Shown here one piece after another: positions 41,959 to 52,781 of a stretch of 64,000 nt of DNA. This stretch comes from Rhizophagus irregularis (taxonomy: Eukaryota > Glomeromycota > Glomeromycetes > Glomerales > Glomeraceae), in assembly GCF_026210795.1 (NCBI RefSeq), contig NC_089441.1:3348001-3412000 (forward strand). Reading direction: 5' to 3'. The stretch's first letter is position 1. Each line of letters begins with the position of its first letter. Below the pieces are notes generated by a model. That model had not been told where the DNA came from and did not search any database. It worked only from the letters and a program-made list of their open reading frames with translations. Both the position numbers and the translations under genes were made by a program.

Positions 41959-42624
41959 TTTTCAGATTCAATTACTAATATGTCAACACTTACAACGTCT
42001 TTTACTACTTCTGCATCAGAATTTATCTGTCCTACTTGTCAAAAAAGATATAAGAAACAAGGTGGACTTTCACGGCATTTGAGTATTGTGAAAAGATATA
42101 ATATTTCACATAGTGATTTGGATAAATTACCAGAAACAAATAATGAAAAATTCAAAAGTATTCTGGTTTATTTAATTCACCGCAAACTTCCACATGGATT
42201 TAAAAAGGGAGGTCATCAATTAGTGTCGCTTGCATGTACTGAACATCAGTTTTTTGATATTTTCAAAGGGTATATCCATCATCATAGCAATAGAAATGTC
42301 TACAAGTGTATTTTCCGAGGATCTGCTGGATATCAAATATTAAGTGAAATCTTGAATAATCCATTGTGAGGTCGAAAATTTTATGATGAAGAACAACAAA
42401 CTTATGTTGTTTTATTTAATGATCCACCTGAGCATTTGAAAAATAATCCACTGGCTATTGCAACTCGTTGTGCTACTGAAAGTATAGCCACTCATAGACG
42501 CAAATCTAGATATAATCCTGGAGAAGTTATTATTAAATGGAAAATTAAAGGTGAAAAAGATGCAAAAGAGAATTATTGTGAAGCAGGATTTATATACATA
42601 CATTTTTGGGTGAGACAAATCTAA
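41959..42624 (+). pseudogene. C2H2 zinc-finger protein of the 3.7-kb transposon (one in-frame stop)
   Basis: The frame opens in a T-rich leader; the first likely Met is at 41981 (MSTLTTSFTTSASEF). A single C2H2 finger follows, FICPTCQKRYKKQGGLSRHL, though the second zinc histidine is not clear. The protein continues for about 120 residues to a TGA at 42367, and the same frame goes on for 85 residues to 42624 (YVVLFNDPPEHLKNNP; KRRKSR-like basic segment; EAGFIYIHFWV). One nonsense change therefore splits an otherwise open frame of about 215 codons. It is probably a DNA-binding accessory protein of the transposon; function is inferred. Confidence 0.5.
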
Positions 42625-42840
42625 AATTTTATTGTAATAGAAAAAAAAATTATATACATATGTTTAGAATTTTTTCTTTTAATTAAAGACAATTTTTTCA
42701 ATGTATATAAAATGTATTAAAAGAAATTATAAAATGTGAATATGTTGAGGTTTTGGATAGGAAAGAGAGATGTTATTTTGAGTATAAAATAAAAGTCGGT
42801 TTTCATGTTCCAAAATTTCACAAATTGCTGATGTTTTATT

Positions 42841-44909
42841 TTAAAATTTTCCGCCATTCTTGAGAGTTTTCTTAAAAAAATAACAGACATGATCGTGATT
42901 CTTTTTTTCAACAGCACTACATGAAAATGCGTTTAATCCCCACCTTTTATGGATAAGCATAAATTCCCAAACATGTGATACTAAAACATGTATATAAGGG
43001 GTTATATCTGATGATCGATAAAGTCCTTGTTCTAAAATAGTATTAGTTTTGGAATCTATTACCGTTTTTTTCAAAAATAATTCACACCATACTTTTGCTT
43101 TTAAACGAAAATATTGTGGATCTGTTGTTTTTTCTCCTAAAAGATCATATAATTCAGCAAATCCATTCCACAAACTTTTAATTAATGCGGCTCGTTCTGG
43201 ATCAAAAAGTTTTGTCAAATTAAAATTTCGAAGAACACAAAGCTTATCATCACCCATTAAGAAAGTGTAATTCCAATTATTAGTACCATGAATATTCCAA
43301 AACTCAAACCTGATTTTTAAATTTTCCATCTCCTTAATTATAATATTCCGAGTTATGTCATTAAATAATCCCTCATTTTTGATTTCTTGTAAAACTAACT
43401 CCCATAAACGGTCAGTAATACGTAACATTATATGAAGTTTATCTGGAACATGATTTTTAAGTGAAATCATATTGAAAAGTGGAGGTAATTTATGACCATA
43501 GTATGCTGTTGGATTTTCATTTAAACTACTCATTGATTTACTAATTGTCCAGTCATTTTGCCCATTTCCACGTTGATTTTTTGTTATTTCACACCATAGG
43601 CAAAAATTATTGGAATTTGCAGCATTAAAACCTAAACAAGTAGCAAGAAATTTCCAATCTGAGCTAAAAAAAAACTCAAAATTCCAAAGAGTATTATTGA
43701 TAACTATTCCTACATTACTCAGTTCTTGCAATTCCTGAGTAAGAGCATTTGCTGCAACTTTTAGAGTTGGATAATTTTTACTTTCCGGAAATAAGATAGT
43801 TGTATAATGGTAATTGGGCTTACAAATGTTTATTGAATCATCCAATAGTGCTATGGTAATCATCACACGCTTCACCTTTCGTCCTACATTCTGCCCATCA
43901 CCAGATATTCGAAGATGAATAGTTGGTATTGCAGGATCTAATATTCCCTTTTCAACATATGATGGTATTATATACTCAAGAATTTTTTTAACATTTCGGT
44001 AAGCACCTTTTCCAGTTGCATTAATAACTTGATCAATAATTAATGGATCAGTTATATCAGATTCTTCTGAAAATCCTTCTTGCATAATGGTAGAATTTAA
44101 TTAATGGGTATTAATTCTTCCATATATGCATTAATCTCTTGACGAGTTTGAGAAATAGCATATTCTCGTGGTAATATTGATTCTACAGCTGCAAGATGAC
44201 GATATGCATCACGAGGTATATTTTCTACGTCTTGTACATATGCAATTGATTGCAATTTTTGTTTTTTTTTAACATAATTCTCATCACCAAATGTTACATG
44301 GTATTCTTTATTTTCTACAGTAAAATCTATAGCCTTTAAAACTACACGATCTTTGGGATTGTAAAAATCTTTAATTGTATTTTCAAAGTGCATCTGTTCT
44401 TTTTTTGCAAGACCTTTTGCACGTTTAATTTGTGTAGTTTTGCTTGATTCTTTATGAAGTTTCAATTCACGTGGTCTACCTTTGCGATTTCTATTAATGC
44501 ATTTTAATTGAAGTCCAAAAAGATGAACTCCAGAAACAGCAGTTCTCCTATCCGGTGTTATAATCTAATAAAGTATGTATATATTAGAAGCATCAAATGG
44601 TGATTGAGCTGAAAAAACTTGATATTGTAAATTATCTCTAAAACAAATTAAGTAATGAGGTTTTTCTTCTACATAGTAAATAGAACATTGAATAGTACGG
44701 CTGTTATTAGCCTGACACCAGGTAGTTTTAATAGTATAATTATCAGGTATAGGAAAATAATTAGGCGCTTCAGTATAATTCACAGCCGGTGGGTAGATAC
44801 CTTCTTGAATGACAATATAAACAAATTTTCGGTCACCATAGTATATTATTTCAGGTGAAATAGGGTAATTTTTTTCTTTATAAGGTCTTTGCTGATTAGA
44901 ATTTGACAT
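42841..44909 (-). pseudogene. Unclassified transposase-like gene of the 3.7-kb transposon (nonsense and frameshift)
   Basis: Three minus-strand frames form one damaged gene: 44565-44909, an in-frame TAG (YILY*IITPDRR) leading directly into a second frame ending at 44097, then a frameshift into 42841-44085. The N-terminal part is hydrophobic-polar with no known domain; the middle has a coiled, lysine-rich region (KRAKGLAKKEQ). The long C-terminal frame has LRISGDGQNVGRKVKRVMI, FFFSSDWKFLATCLGFNAA, NNFCLWCEITKNQRG and HVPDKLHIMLRITDRLWEL. Conserved Asp in SGDG and SSDWKF, a C-x2-C pair and a late acidic residue recall an RNase H-like DDE core with a zinc-binding insert. I cannot assign the superfamily. 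Confidence 0.5.
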
Positions 44910-45341
44910 TTAGAAAGTAACAGTTTTTTTGATACGTTAAAAAAAATTAACATGATATAAAAAATTGTACAACAGATCTACAAAAATGTGATAAGTACGG
45001 TAATTAAAATTCAGTACGAGTCTCAATATCATATTTCTTTACTGCTATAAAAGAAAAATCGAAATAATATATAAAAAATTTTGTGTCATTGGTGTTACCA
45101 TAATGTCAGGTGATTTGACTATCATTATGATTGGTTTACAAAATTTGAGGTTATCTCAAAAATTTAGGGTTAGGGTATAGATTAGCGCATATGTTTCTCC
45201 TTATAATCACACCTTTGGGAAACTACAATTTATATACTTATTATATAAAAAAACCTTTATATAATTACATTATAGTAAAAACTTCTATATAGTTACCAAT
45301 TTTTATAGAACTGATTAAATAACTATATAGAGATCTAACTG

Positions 45342-45676
45342 TACTAATAATAATATATAAAAAGTAAATTATAAAACTGGTTATTAATTAAACTTACTAT
45401 ATATTTTAATATATATAATGATTTAAATAATTAATATAATGTATATTAAATTGTATAATTGCAAAACTGGTTAAATTTATATTAAATTATATAATTTATT
45501 ATAATAAATGGTAAACTTTATTAATTACTATGTAAAAATATGTCTAAACCTTTTACAGTTTTATCAGTTTTGTCAGTTTCGCAGTTTCACAAATTTTTAA
45601 TTTTTTAATAAAATGTTTCAACTAGTTTCGATTTTAACAATTGTCTAAACTACTTAGTTTCGCCCAGCAACCTTAG
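45342..45676. other. AT-rich spacer ending in a TAAGGTTGC-family right end
   Basis: About 45540-45675 has GTCTAAAC, TTTCGCAGTTTCAC and terminates GCAACCTTA, as the right end of the TAAGGTTGC family does. No left half lies beside it. The rest is low complexity. Confidence 0.4.
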
Positions 45677-45679
45677 AAA

Positions 45680-46123
45680 ATCCAATTCAAAAACTGAACT
45701 TGGATTTTATGGAATTGATCAAAAAAAGAATACTCGTCTTAGTAATGATGAGATCAATATACGTATTGCAGAAGCTTTTGCAGAAGATGACGATAAGGAA
45801 TATAATGAGGAGCAAGCTTCTACTCAGAGATTAACTACAAGCGGCAAAACAATACCTGAAGACAATTGCCGTGTAGTAATCAAAAGTCTATGGATTGATC
45901 AATTTGTTAATTTATCGCATGATTCAATTACTAGTGAAATCAGCGATATTCCAAGAGATATATTGGATGATTCAGATGAAAATAATGCAGAAGATGATGA
46001 AGTTGATGATAGTAGTAATAACAAGAGAGCTGGGGAAGGTGACTATGATTATGATATAGATGATGTATTAGGTATAGATGATGGTGATAATAATGACAAT
46101 AATTATGATGATAATGAGAAATA
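45680..46123 (+). pseudogene. C-terminal fragment of a protein, possibly a pogo-type transposase tail
   Basis: An open frame without a start begins next to the transposon end at 45675 and runs to a TAA at 46121-46123. It reads NSKTELGFYGIDQKKNTRLS, EINIRIAEAFAEDDDKEYNE, CRVVIKSLWIDQFVNLSHDS and ends in an acidic, Asp/Asn-rich tail. The length (about 145 codons) and smooth composition show it was coding. The 5' part appears to have been separated by the adjacent transposon. The pogo assignment is tentative. Confidence 0.4.
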
Positions 46124-46738
46124 ATAATAATGAGAAATAATTACAATAGTTAATCCAATGAAAATTAATTCTAATATCATGTGATTTAAATAATGATACT
46201 ATTTAGGAAATAAATGATGTAATTATGCAGAGCAAAATATTTGCGATCAAAGTCCAGTTAATATATAATTATGCAGGCAATTGTAATTTTATATTATATT
46301 TTAAAACATTGCAATTTAATTAAGGAATAAGGATAAGCATATTATATTTTAAAAATAGTGCAATTTAATTAAGGAATAAGGATAAGCATATTTTATTAGA
46401 ATCAATAAGTTTTAAGGACTTCGTTAATTAAATTTATTACATTAGATCAATAAATTTTAAGAACTGCGTTACAAAAAAAAATTTAGAACTGCGTTAATTA
46501 AATTTATTACATTAGAATCAAAACTATGTTTATTTTGTTATAAATACTTTAATTATGTAGAATGTTATTATATTCATCAGTTCATATTTTAAACATTATA
46601 ACGAATTTTAAAATTAGTATAAATATTATGAAATTTGAAGTATATAGGATTTTTTTTTCGCAATTCAAAACCAAATTGTATTTTAATTTTCAAATTGTAT
46701 TTAATTTTCAAGTTATGAAAAAATCATAAAAATAAAAA
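46124..46738. other. AT-rich spacer with short direct repeats
   Basis: Two direct copies of CAATTTAATTAAGGAATAAGGATAAGCATATT occur within about 46308-46395, and GCGTTAATTAAATTTATTACATTAGA is repeated at about 46420-46515. No gene. Confidence 0.4.
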
Positions 46739-47218
46739 ATGGTAGCATTAGTACCTTTTATTCCATCACCACCACCAGCATTCCAATTAACAATTAACGC
46801 TGCTAGGCAATTAATCGCTGAGCAAAGAAATTTACATCAGCAATTCAAAAGAATTGCAAACTGTCACCATGTAAATATATGGACAATAATAGCAAATAGA
46901 GTGTTCGCTGCAACCGGATTTGCAGCGACATCCAGGCAATGCTCTACAAAATGGAATACCCTCAAACGTGGTTATGAAAATCTCAGTAGGATAATAAATA
47001 ATAATGATGACGACATTCTTATTATAAGCCCAAATAGTTTCAATAGAGCGTGTTTTGCTAATATGAACGATGAATTTTGGCTACAAACTGGTAATTATTA
47101 TTAATTATTATTTTAAATTAATTTTATTTAGGCAATTCATTCAATTCATTAATATTTTTATTGGATTTTAGATCTGTTTAGACGAGAGTATCGATGGCGG
47201 CATGCTGCGCATAATTGA
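46739..47218 (+). CDS. Myb/SANT-like DNA-binding domain protein (2 exons, 132 aa)
   Basis: Exons 46739-47090 and 47172-47218 join in phase (399 nt). A Pro-rich start (PFIPSPPPAFQ) leads into a trihelix/MADF-like fold: helix one LTINAARQLIAEQRNLHQQF, helix two NIWTIIANRVFAATGFAATS, helix three RQCSTKWNTLKRGYENL. The second exon encodes DLFRREYRWRHAAHN and a TGA. Such single-domain proteins are frequent in fungal and plant genomes and often accompany Harbinger-type transposons. Just after the TGA the same frame continues as an Arg/Ser-rich tail with further TGA codons, so the true protein may once have been longer. Confidence 0.55.
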
Positions 47219-47405
47219 CATCGATATGAATATAGATTGTGAAGGGAAAGAAGGAGGTCGCAATCTAGGTCTTGATCAAAAAGTAGAGATAGAAGTAGAG
47301 ATAGAAGACGAGACAGAAGTAGAGATAGAAGATGAGATAGAAGTAGAAATAGAAGAAGAGGTAGAAGCAGGTTCCCACATAGAAGATAAAGATATTAAAT
47401 TTTAA
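47219..47405 (+). repeat. Coding minisatellite: RS-rich in one frame, VEIE-rich in another
   Basis: A GTAGAGATAGAA unit of 12-24 bp is repeated from about 47282 to 47372. In the frame of the upstream Myb-like gene it encodes SRDRSRDRRRDRS; in the next frame it encodes EVEIEDETEVEIEDE. Stops in the RS frame are all TGA and fall where Arg (CGA) is expected. Confidence 0.55.
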
Positions 47406-47544
47406 TTTTTATTATATTTTTAATCGTATATTTTATTAGTTTAATATTAAATATTATAAAATAAATATTTATATACAAAAAATTATATTGTCTTTATTTT
47501 TATAAATTGTTTAAATGCCATAACTCTAATTGAATCATATAGAA

Positions 47545-47706
47545 AGTATTGCCGAAACACCAAAACAGTTTCGGCAAGTTACGGCAGTTTCATGATTTTG
47601 ATAGGTTTCGCAGTTTCAGCATTTCTTGATGATTTTGTGAAACTAGTTTCGGCAGTTTCGCATACGCCATTCTGCTGAAACCCTCTAATTTTGGCAAGCA
47701 ACCTTA
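47545..47706. mobile_element. Right-end remnant of the TAAGGTTGC family
   Basis: CAGTTTCGGCA-type repeats followed by CTAATTTTGGCAAGCAACCTTA match the right end of the 244-bp copies. The left terminus is absent. Confidence 0.55.
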
Positions 47707-49040
47707 TTCATCATTACCAAAATCATTGAACTTAGGGATAATGAAAAGTTTGTGAGAATGACAGCTTTAAAAAAAAAATACAAATATATTCTCAACTTTG
47801 ACAATGCACCCTTATTCTTTGGCCTGGAATTCTCATATGACTAAATTATTGTTGTTTGTAATTTGATCTATTGAATCCACCATAAATTGCCAGGTAAAGC
47901 AAATTTTTATTAGACAACCATAGCTTCATCAACAAACGTTGCAATGTGTTTGGACGAATGACAACTTGTTTAATAAGTTTTAAATGGGCAAACGTGGTCC
48001 TAAAACCCATTACAAGATAGGCTGCAAGAAGTGCAAAGCAACCTACCTAACCCATGAGTGGGTCTAAGAGTTAGGGAATCAATTATATGCCAAACACACA
48101 CAAGTTGGTATGGAGTTAAAGTCTTACAAACTAAAAATTATTTTTGCCACTTAATTCTCCAATAATCAATGTTATAAAAAAGTTACTTACGACTTAAGCC
48201 TACTTAATTATATATAAAATGACACTTCAAACAGACAGAGCTCATGATATATGAGAATATCCCATCATGCCTATTTTAACCTTTGATTAAAGGATTTTCA
48301 TTACACTATCAAACTGATTATATAAGTTTTACGCTTATATAACATAAGCTTATACTTATATAATCAATCAAACAAGTCCGCCTTTTTTTATAACACACTA
48401 TGCATGACGGCAAACGGTATAAGAGGTAGACTCTACTTTTCAGAAAGAAAGTTTTTTTAAAAAAAAAAAATGTACAAAATAAATAGTCTTAAATAAAATA
48501 GTGGTTAAATTGACTTTTTAGAAATTAATAGGCCTTATAGCCTTTATAATATACGCAATCATTTAATATACACGATTATCTAATCAGACAATTTATTAAA
48601 TTTGGTATTACACAAACTTGATCAACCTGATAATTGTTTAGTCTCTTTATAGGTGGATATTTCTTAAATTATCACCTGAACTTTTCAATTTTTTGCAGAA
48701 TTGAAGATGGAAACTGGAAAAGTATTCTGATTCAGAATTTTTTTTTAAGAAATGTGTTTGTTATTTTGTAAATTACCAGTCAGAATTGGCTTAAACTTTA
48801 AAGTTCTTACTTTATGCAAATGTTATGCAAATGTATTTTTTTTTGATTTGTATAAGAACGTCAAATATAATAACCATTCCATTTTTAACAAAATAACAAT
48901 TACTTTTTAAACTTGAAAATGTTATATTTTAGACAAACATTTTATAGTTTTATACATCCATTTTATTTTATATTATTATCACTCGACATTATGGTATAAT
49001 GTTTAGTTTCATATTATCATTTACTTGTAAAAATTTACTA
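47707..49040. other. Largely empty AT-rich region with a tiny zinc-knuckle-like frame
   Basis: At 47984-48067 a 27-residue frame reads MGKRGPKTHYKIGCKKCKAT and then stops; it is less AT-rich than its surroundings and has a C-x2-C pair, so it may be a fragment of a former gene. The rest shows nothing. Confidence 0.3.
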
Positions 49041-49159
49041 AATTTATTCAATGTAATATCATTATAAAATGCATAATTTTATAAAAAAAATTAGAGTGTT
49101 TGCTAAGATTTATAACTATGTATAATTTAATATTATTATTAATAACTATAATTAAAGGA

Positions 49160-50312
49160 TATGAAGTATCAGTATAAATAAAATAACTTACCGATAAAGA
49201 ATCAACGATCTTATTTCCGCTCCTAGAAGGTATCATTAATTCTTTGGTTATATTATCTAATTCTTTAATGGTGGACAAATTTTTCCATTTCACATAACCC
49301 TAAAGGTTTCTCTTACGAAATTAACCAAAATATCGAACCCTCCATTTCTTGTTAATTCTGAAATATTAACAGCTACAAGCTGTCAGCTTAGAATCTTTTG
49401 GACAAATTCTTCATCAACGTAATCTATAAGTTCCTTTTGAGATAAACTTCCAGTAGATGCTCTATAATTAAATTAATAATTAATACAAAACTATTTGGTT
49501 AGCTACAAAACAATTAAATAAATACCTGTTTTTTCGTATTTCTTTAAATTTTTCTACAAAGGTTAAAATAATTTAATTAAACTTGTTTCTGAAATCTATA
49601 AAAAATTTTCAGGTTTTTTCGAGATAGCTTTTAGCTTCGTTTGAGTGTATTTTAATTTTGAAAATTTTTGTTATCAATCCATCAAAAACTTCACCACGTG
49701 GACTTCTCGCACATAAAAAAAGACACTTGACACTTTCGTCCTATGGACGAATTTTATCCTAAAATATTAAAAATACATTATTTAAAAGATTTAAACATAA
49801 TAAATATTATCATATTAATTTAATACTTACGTCTATAATTTTACTGGATGATGAAATAGCAACATCCGTTTTGTTCATTTTTAGTGCCAATCTTAAAATT
49901 TCCAGATGGTTGACGAGCCAAGCAACTATTTCTAAATTTGACTTTGATTGAAATACTTCGGGGTTTTTATGATCTTCCGTCTTACCCACATCATCCTTAT
50001 CATCATCATTACTACTTTTTTCACTTACTACTACAACTTCTTTATCAGCAGATTTGGCAGCTTCTTTATTACTATGGTTTTTACTTTTTTTTATCAACTG
50101 ATTGGCCTTCTCAATGTTAATATCTCTTCTTTTTTTCATAATTTATTTTTTTTTGATCCTATTATACATATTTTTGGTATTTATTAATTATTCTTTTTAC
50201 ATATAACTATATAAGCAAAACTTACAAGAGAGTTATATCTACATACCTTCTTCAACTTCTATTTCTTGATTATCATCAGACGATTTATTAGGTGATTTAT
50301 GTTTAGTCGTCA
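49160..50312 (-). pseudogene. Decayed multi-exon gene, unknown function
   Basis: Minus-strand islands in order: MTTKHKSPNKSSDDNQEIEV at 50246-50312 with a good GTATGT donor; a Lys-rich then acidic segment at 49810-50139 ending KMNKTDVAISSSSKIIDV; ESVKCLFLCARSPRGEVFDG near 49700; STGSLSQKELIDYVDEEFVQ near 49440; NISELTRNGGFDILVNFV near 49350; and KWKNLSTIKELDNITKELM at 49170-49290. Stops (for example near 49740 and 49388) and frameshifts (near 49300) separate them. The hydrophobic and acidic spacing suggests a real former protein; I do not recognise it. Confidence 0.4.
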
Positions 50313-51507
50313 TAATATAAAAAAAAAATATAAGCGAAAAAAAAAGTGGAAAACCTTTTTGTTTAAAAGTAGGTCATATATATTGAGAAAATATAAATAA
50401 ACAAAAAAAGTAAAGCAACTTTCTTGCTCAAAAAAGTAGGTGATAAATATCGAATGAACAAAAAAAAAAGGGTGAGGTTATCATGATATAAATTTGAGAT
50501 TTTAGTTATTGTAATTATGATTGTAGTATTTAATTGGAAAATATACATGATCTCAATGTCATTATGTATCTTGTAAAATGCAGGATCAGTTAAAAATATC
50601 AGGAGATGGGAAAACTAAAAATTATGATTTCTAGAAGATTGAAAATTAAATTTAATTTATATAAATAATTTGTATTTCATTTAATAATAAAAGTGAATAC
50701 TGGACACTTTTTTTATATAGAAGATTACTTCAAATCAAATTTTTACAGTTCAAATCTTTATTATCTGTTATTGCGTATTTACGATTCAATTTTATAAATT
50801 TTATAATAATTTTTTTAGGCCATATAAGAAGTGAGAAGAAAAATATTAGAAGAAAGGAGTGAGAAGAAATTAATCATTTGAAGTATCATTTTATGTGATA
50901 CAATAATATACACCAAACTCAAAAAGTATAGCCATTATAGCTACTATTATCGTTCAGCAATGCAGATTATCGATAATTGCATTAAATTATATAATATTAA
51001 TGATATTATTGCATAAGATATTTCCAAATAACCCAATCAAACCTTTTTACTCATATGTGACTGATTACTAAATTTGCGAAAAGACAAGGCAACTCCTTAA
51101 CATATGATTTTTTGTATATTATTGTACAATTATGAAAAGAAAGTTGTGATTCAATAATAGCAGTCTATAGAATATTATGTAAAGCTACAAAATTTAAGTA
51201 AACAAATTTACATTTCAATAGTACCTTTAAATAGAAATTTATAAACTTAACTGCTAAAGGAAGAGAAATTTTTTAAACAATAAATGGATAAAACATAGTA
51301 CAGTTTGATGGTTGCTAAAATACTCTCAAAATAATTTTCATGATTAATTGTGGAGGTTATAATTAAAATATTCCAATTGAAATAATACAGTGACAATCTG
51401 CTTATTTGCTTATTTAATGATTTGGCATATTTTATTATTTTATGTTTAATTTAAGCAGTAAAGTAAATAGTATATAAAATTTTTTCATAATTAATGAAAG
51501 ATACATT
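50313..51507. other. Gene-free AT-rich region
   Basis: No reading frame, RNA gene or element ends recognised. Confidence 0.3.
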
Positions 51508-51751
51508 TAAGGTTGCTTGTCTAAACCTCTTCAAAATCCTACGATTAGTTTCGTCAAAATTTTACTATAGATTTATTATAGTTTTGGCAGAGTTTCGGCA
51601 GTTTCGGCATTTATAATAAGTTTCGGCAGTTTCGCCTTTCTCCAAAGTTTTGCCAGTTTTTTAATATAACTTTAATATAGTTTCGGCAGAATTTCGCTTT
51701 TTGGCGAAATGCCATCTTGCCTAAACCCCTAGGTTTCGGCAAGCAACCTTA
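51508..51751. mobile_element. TAAGGTTGC MITE copy 2, 244 bp
   Basis: Same length and termini as the copy at 30663-30906 and nearly the same sequence. Flanks are GATACATT (left) and GATACATC (right), an 8-bp duplication with one change. Several differences from copy 1 are C/T or G/A at CG or TG sites (for example TTTCGGCAG versus TTTTGGCAG), with copy 2 keeping more CG. Confidence 0.85.
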
Positions 51752-51882
51752 GATACATCGTTCAGAAAATAAAAAATTGAATGTTGTATAGCAATATAAT
51801 ATTAAGCAAAAAATTGAATGTTGTACAGCAATATAATATTAAGCAAAATTGAATGTTGTACAGACATCAATATAATAAAATA

Positions 51883-52054
51883 CAGTCAACCCTTGTTATA
51901 ACGAACCCTAGGTTCCAGACCTCAACTTCGCTATAAGGCTATAGTGAAGATTTTAAGAGATTTGATTGGTTAATTCATTATAGCAAGGGGAAATTTATTA
52001 TAGTTGTCTGAAAAATTCACTATATCAAGGGTTCGCTATATCAAGGTTTGACTG
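51883..52054. mobile_element. Pogo-like MITE, 172 bp, TA target duplication
   Basis: Ends CAGTCAACCCTTGTTATAAC and (inward) CAGTCAAACCTTGATATAGC are inverted repeats; TA flanks both. The interior TATAGCAAGGGG/CTTGTTATA pattern makes a hairpin. Between 51769 and 51870 three direct AAGCAAAATTGAATGTTGTACAG repeats precede it. Confidence 0.8.
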
Positions 52055-52444
52055 TAGTAATTATGATTTGAAAGATTTACAATTTCATATGAAGTGAGGT
52101 GAGCGTAAACGGAGAGGCAAAATTATTCAATTTTAATGATTTCATAATATGAAGGTGAGCCTCGTAAACGGTAAGTTGTAGGTAATGAGTGATGGAGGAG
52201 AGGTGTAGGTGATGAGTGACGGAGAGGTGTAGGTGATGATGATGAATGTAAACGGAAAGGTGATATAGGTGAGCATATTGGTGAATGTAGTGGTGAGGAT
52301 GACGGAGTTGTTGTATGGCTCGTTGTGTTGATTTCGTGAGCAATATCATAAATTGTTTTTAAATAAATAATCAGATTAATTTATGAATTAAATAAATAAA
52401 AAATAAAATATTTACATGGTTTTCCAATATTTACGTCATTTTTC
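52055..52444. repeat. GTGATGAGTGACGGAGAGG minisatellite tract
   Basis: Imperfect repeats of GGAGAGGTGTAGGTGATGAGTG and GTAAACGG occupy about 52095-52310. The minus strand gives a His/Leu-rich frame (52077-52349) that I regard as repeat translation. Confidence 0.45.
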
Positions 52445-52781
52445 CTAAAAACGTTCACTGAATTCCTCGTAGTACTTCGCTCCTAGAGCACTACTTCTTC
52501 CCTTTGGCTGACCATCAATATATAATTGCATTTTCTAATAAAATTATATTAGTACTATTTAATATACTAAAATAGTAGTTGAACCTGAAATAATATTTAT
52601 ATACTTTATAAGCTCGCACTAAGCTGTTAAATTTTTCTTTACATTGCCTCCCCGTATACGTAGTTCCAAATTCAAGGTTTATTTTGCTTGCTAGCTCTTT
52701 CCAAAAGTTATGCTTCATATTACCACTAAGTTCGTGAAAATTATCATTTTCATTTTTTCTTTCATTAATTAAAACTCGCAA
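52445..52781 (-). CDS. Small Myb/SANT (trihelix)-like protein (2 exons, 88 aa)
   Basis: Exons 52605-52781 and 52445-52534 join in phase (267 nt) to give a compact protein: MRVLINERKNENDNFHEL, MKHNFWKELASKINLEFG, TTYTGRQCKEKFNSLVRAYK, then KMQLYIDGQPKGRSSALGAK and YYEEFSERF. The WKELASKIN...TGRQCKEKFNSLVRAYK segment is a trihelix/Myb_DNA-bind_4-type fold. The N-terminal first helix appears shortened, so the ATG may lie further upstream or the gene be truncated. It lies alone among repeats. Function is probably DNA binding, perhaps as a domesticated or transposon accessory protein. Confidence 0.5.

Larger units (their letters stand above)
41604..45341. mobile_element. 3.7-kb TA-flanked DNA transposon with two opposed gene units, superfamily unclear
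   Basis: The left end TAGTTAGACTTCCATATAGT and the right end (read inward) CAGTTAGATCTCTATATAGT are inverted repeats flanked by TA. TATAGTTAC motifs recur just inside both ends. Between them lie a zinc-finger gene on the plus strand and a transposase-like gene on the minus strand, their 3' ends facing each other about 220 bp apart. Both genes carry stops, so this copy is probably inactive. Confidence 0.65.

Noticed and set aside
33393-45675. One huge hAT element from the TAAGGTTGC left end to the GCAACCTTA right end
   Set aside because: Flanks TCTCTTAT and GAAAATCC do not match as a target duplication; the hAT in between may belong to this family but the ends cannot be paired.
47202-47405. 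Separate protein gene with VEIE repeats
   Set aside because: It starts inside exon 2 of the Myb-like gene and consists of minisatellite; the RS frame is the more likely ancestral one. Kept only as a repeat.
52077-52349. His/Leu-rich minus-strand frame
   Set aside because: It is the translation of a GTGATGAGTG minisatellite; no splice signals or conserved motif.
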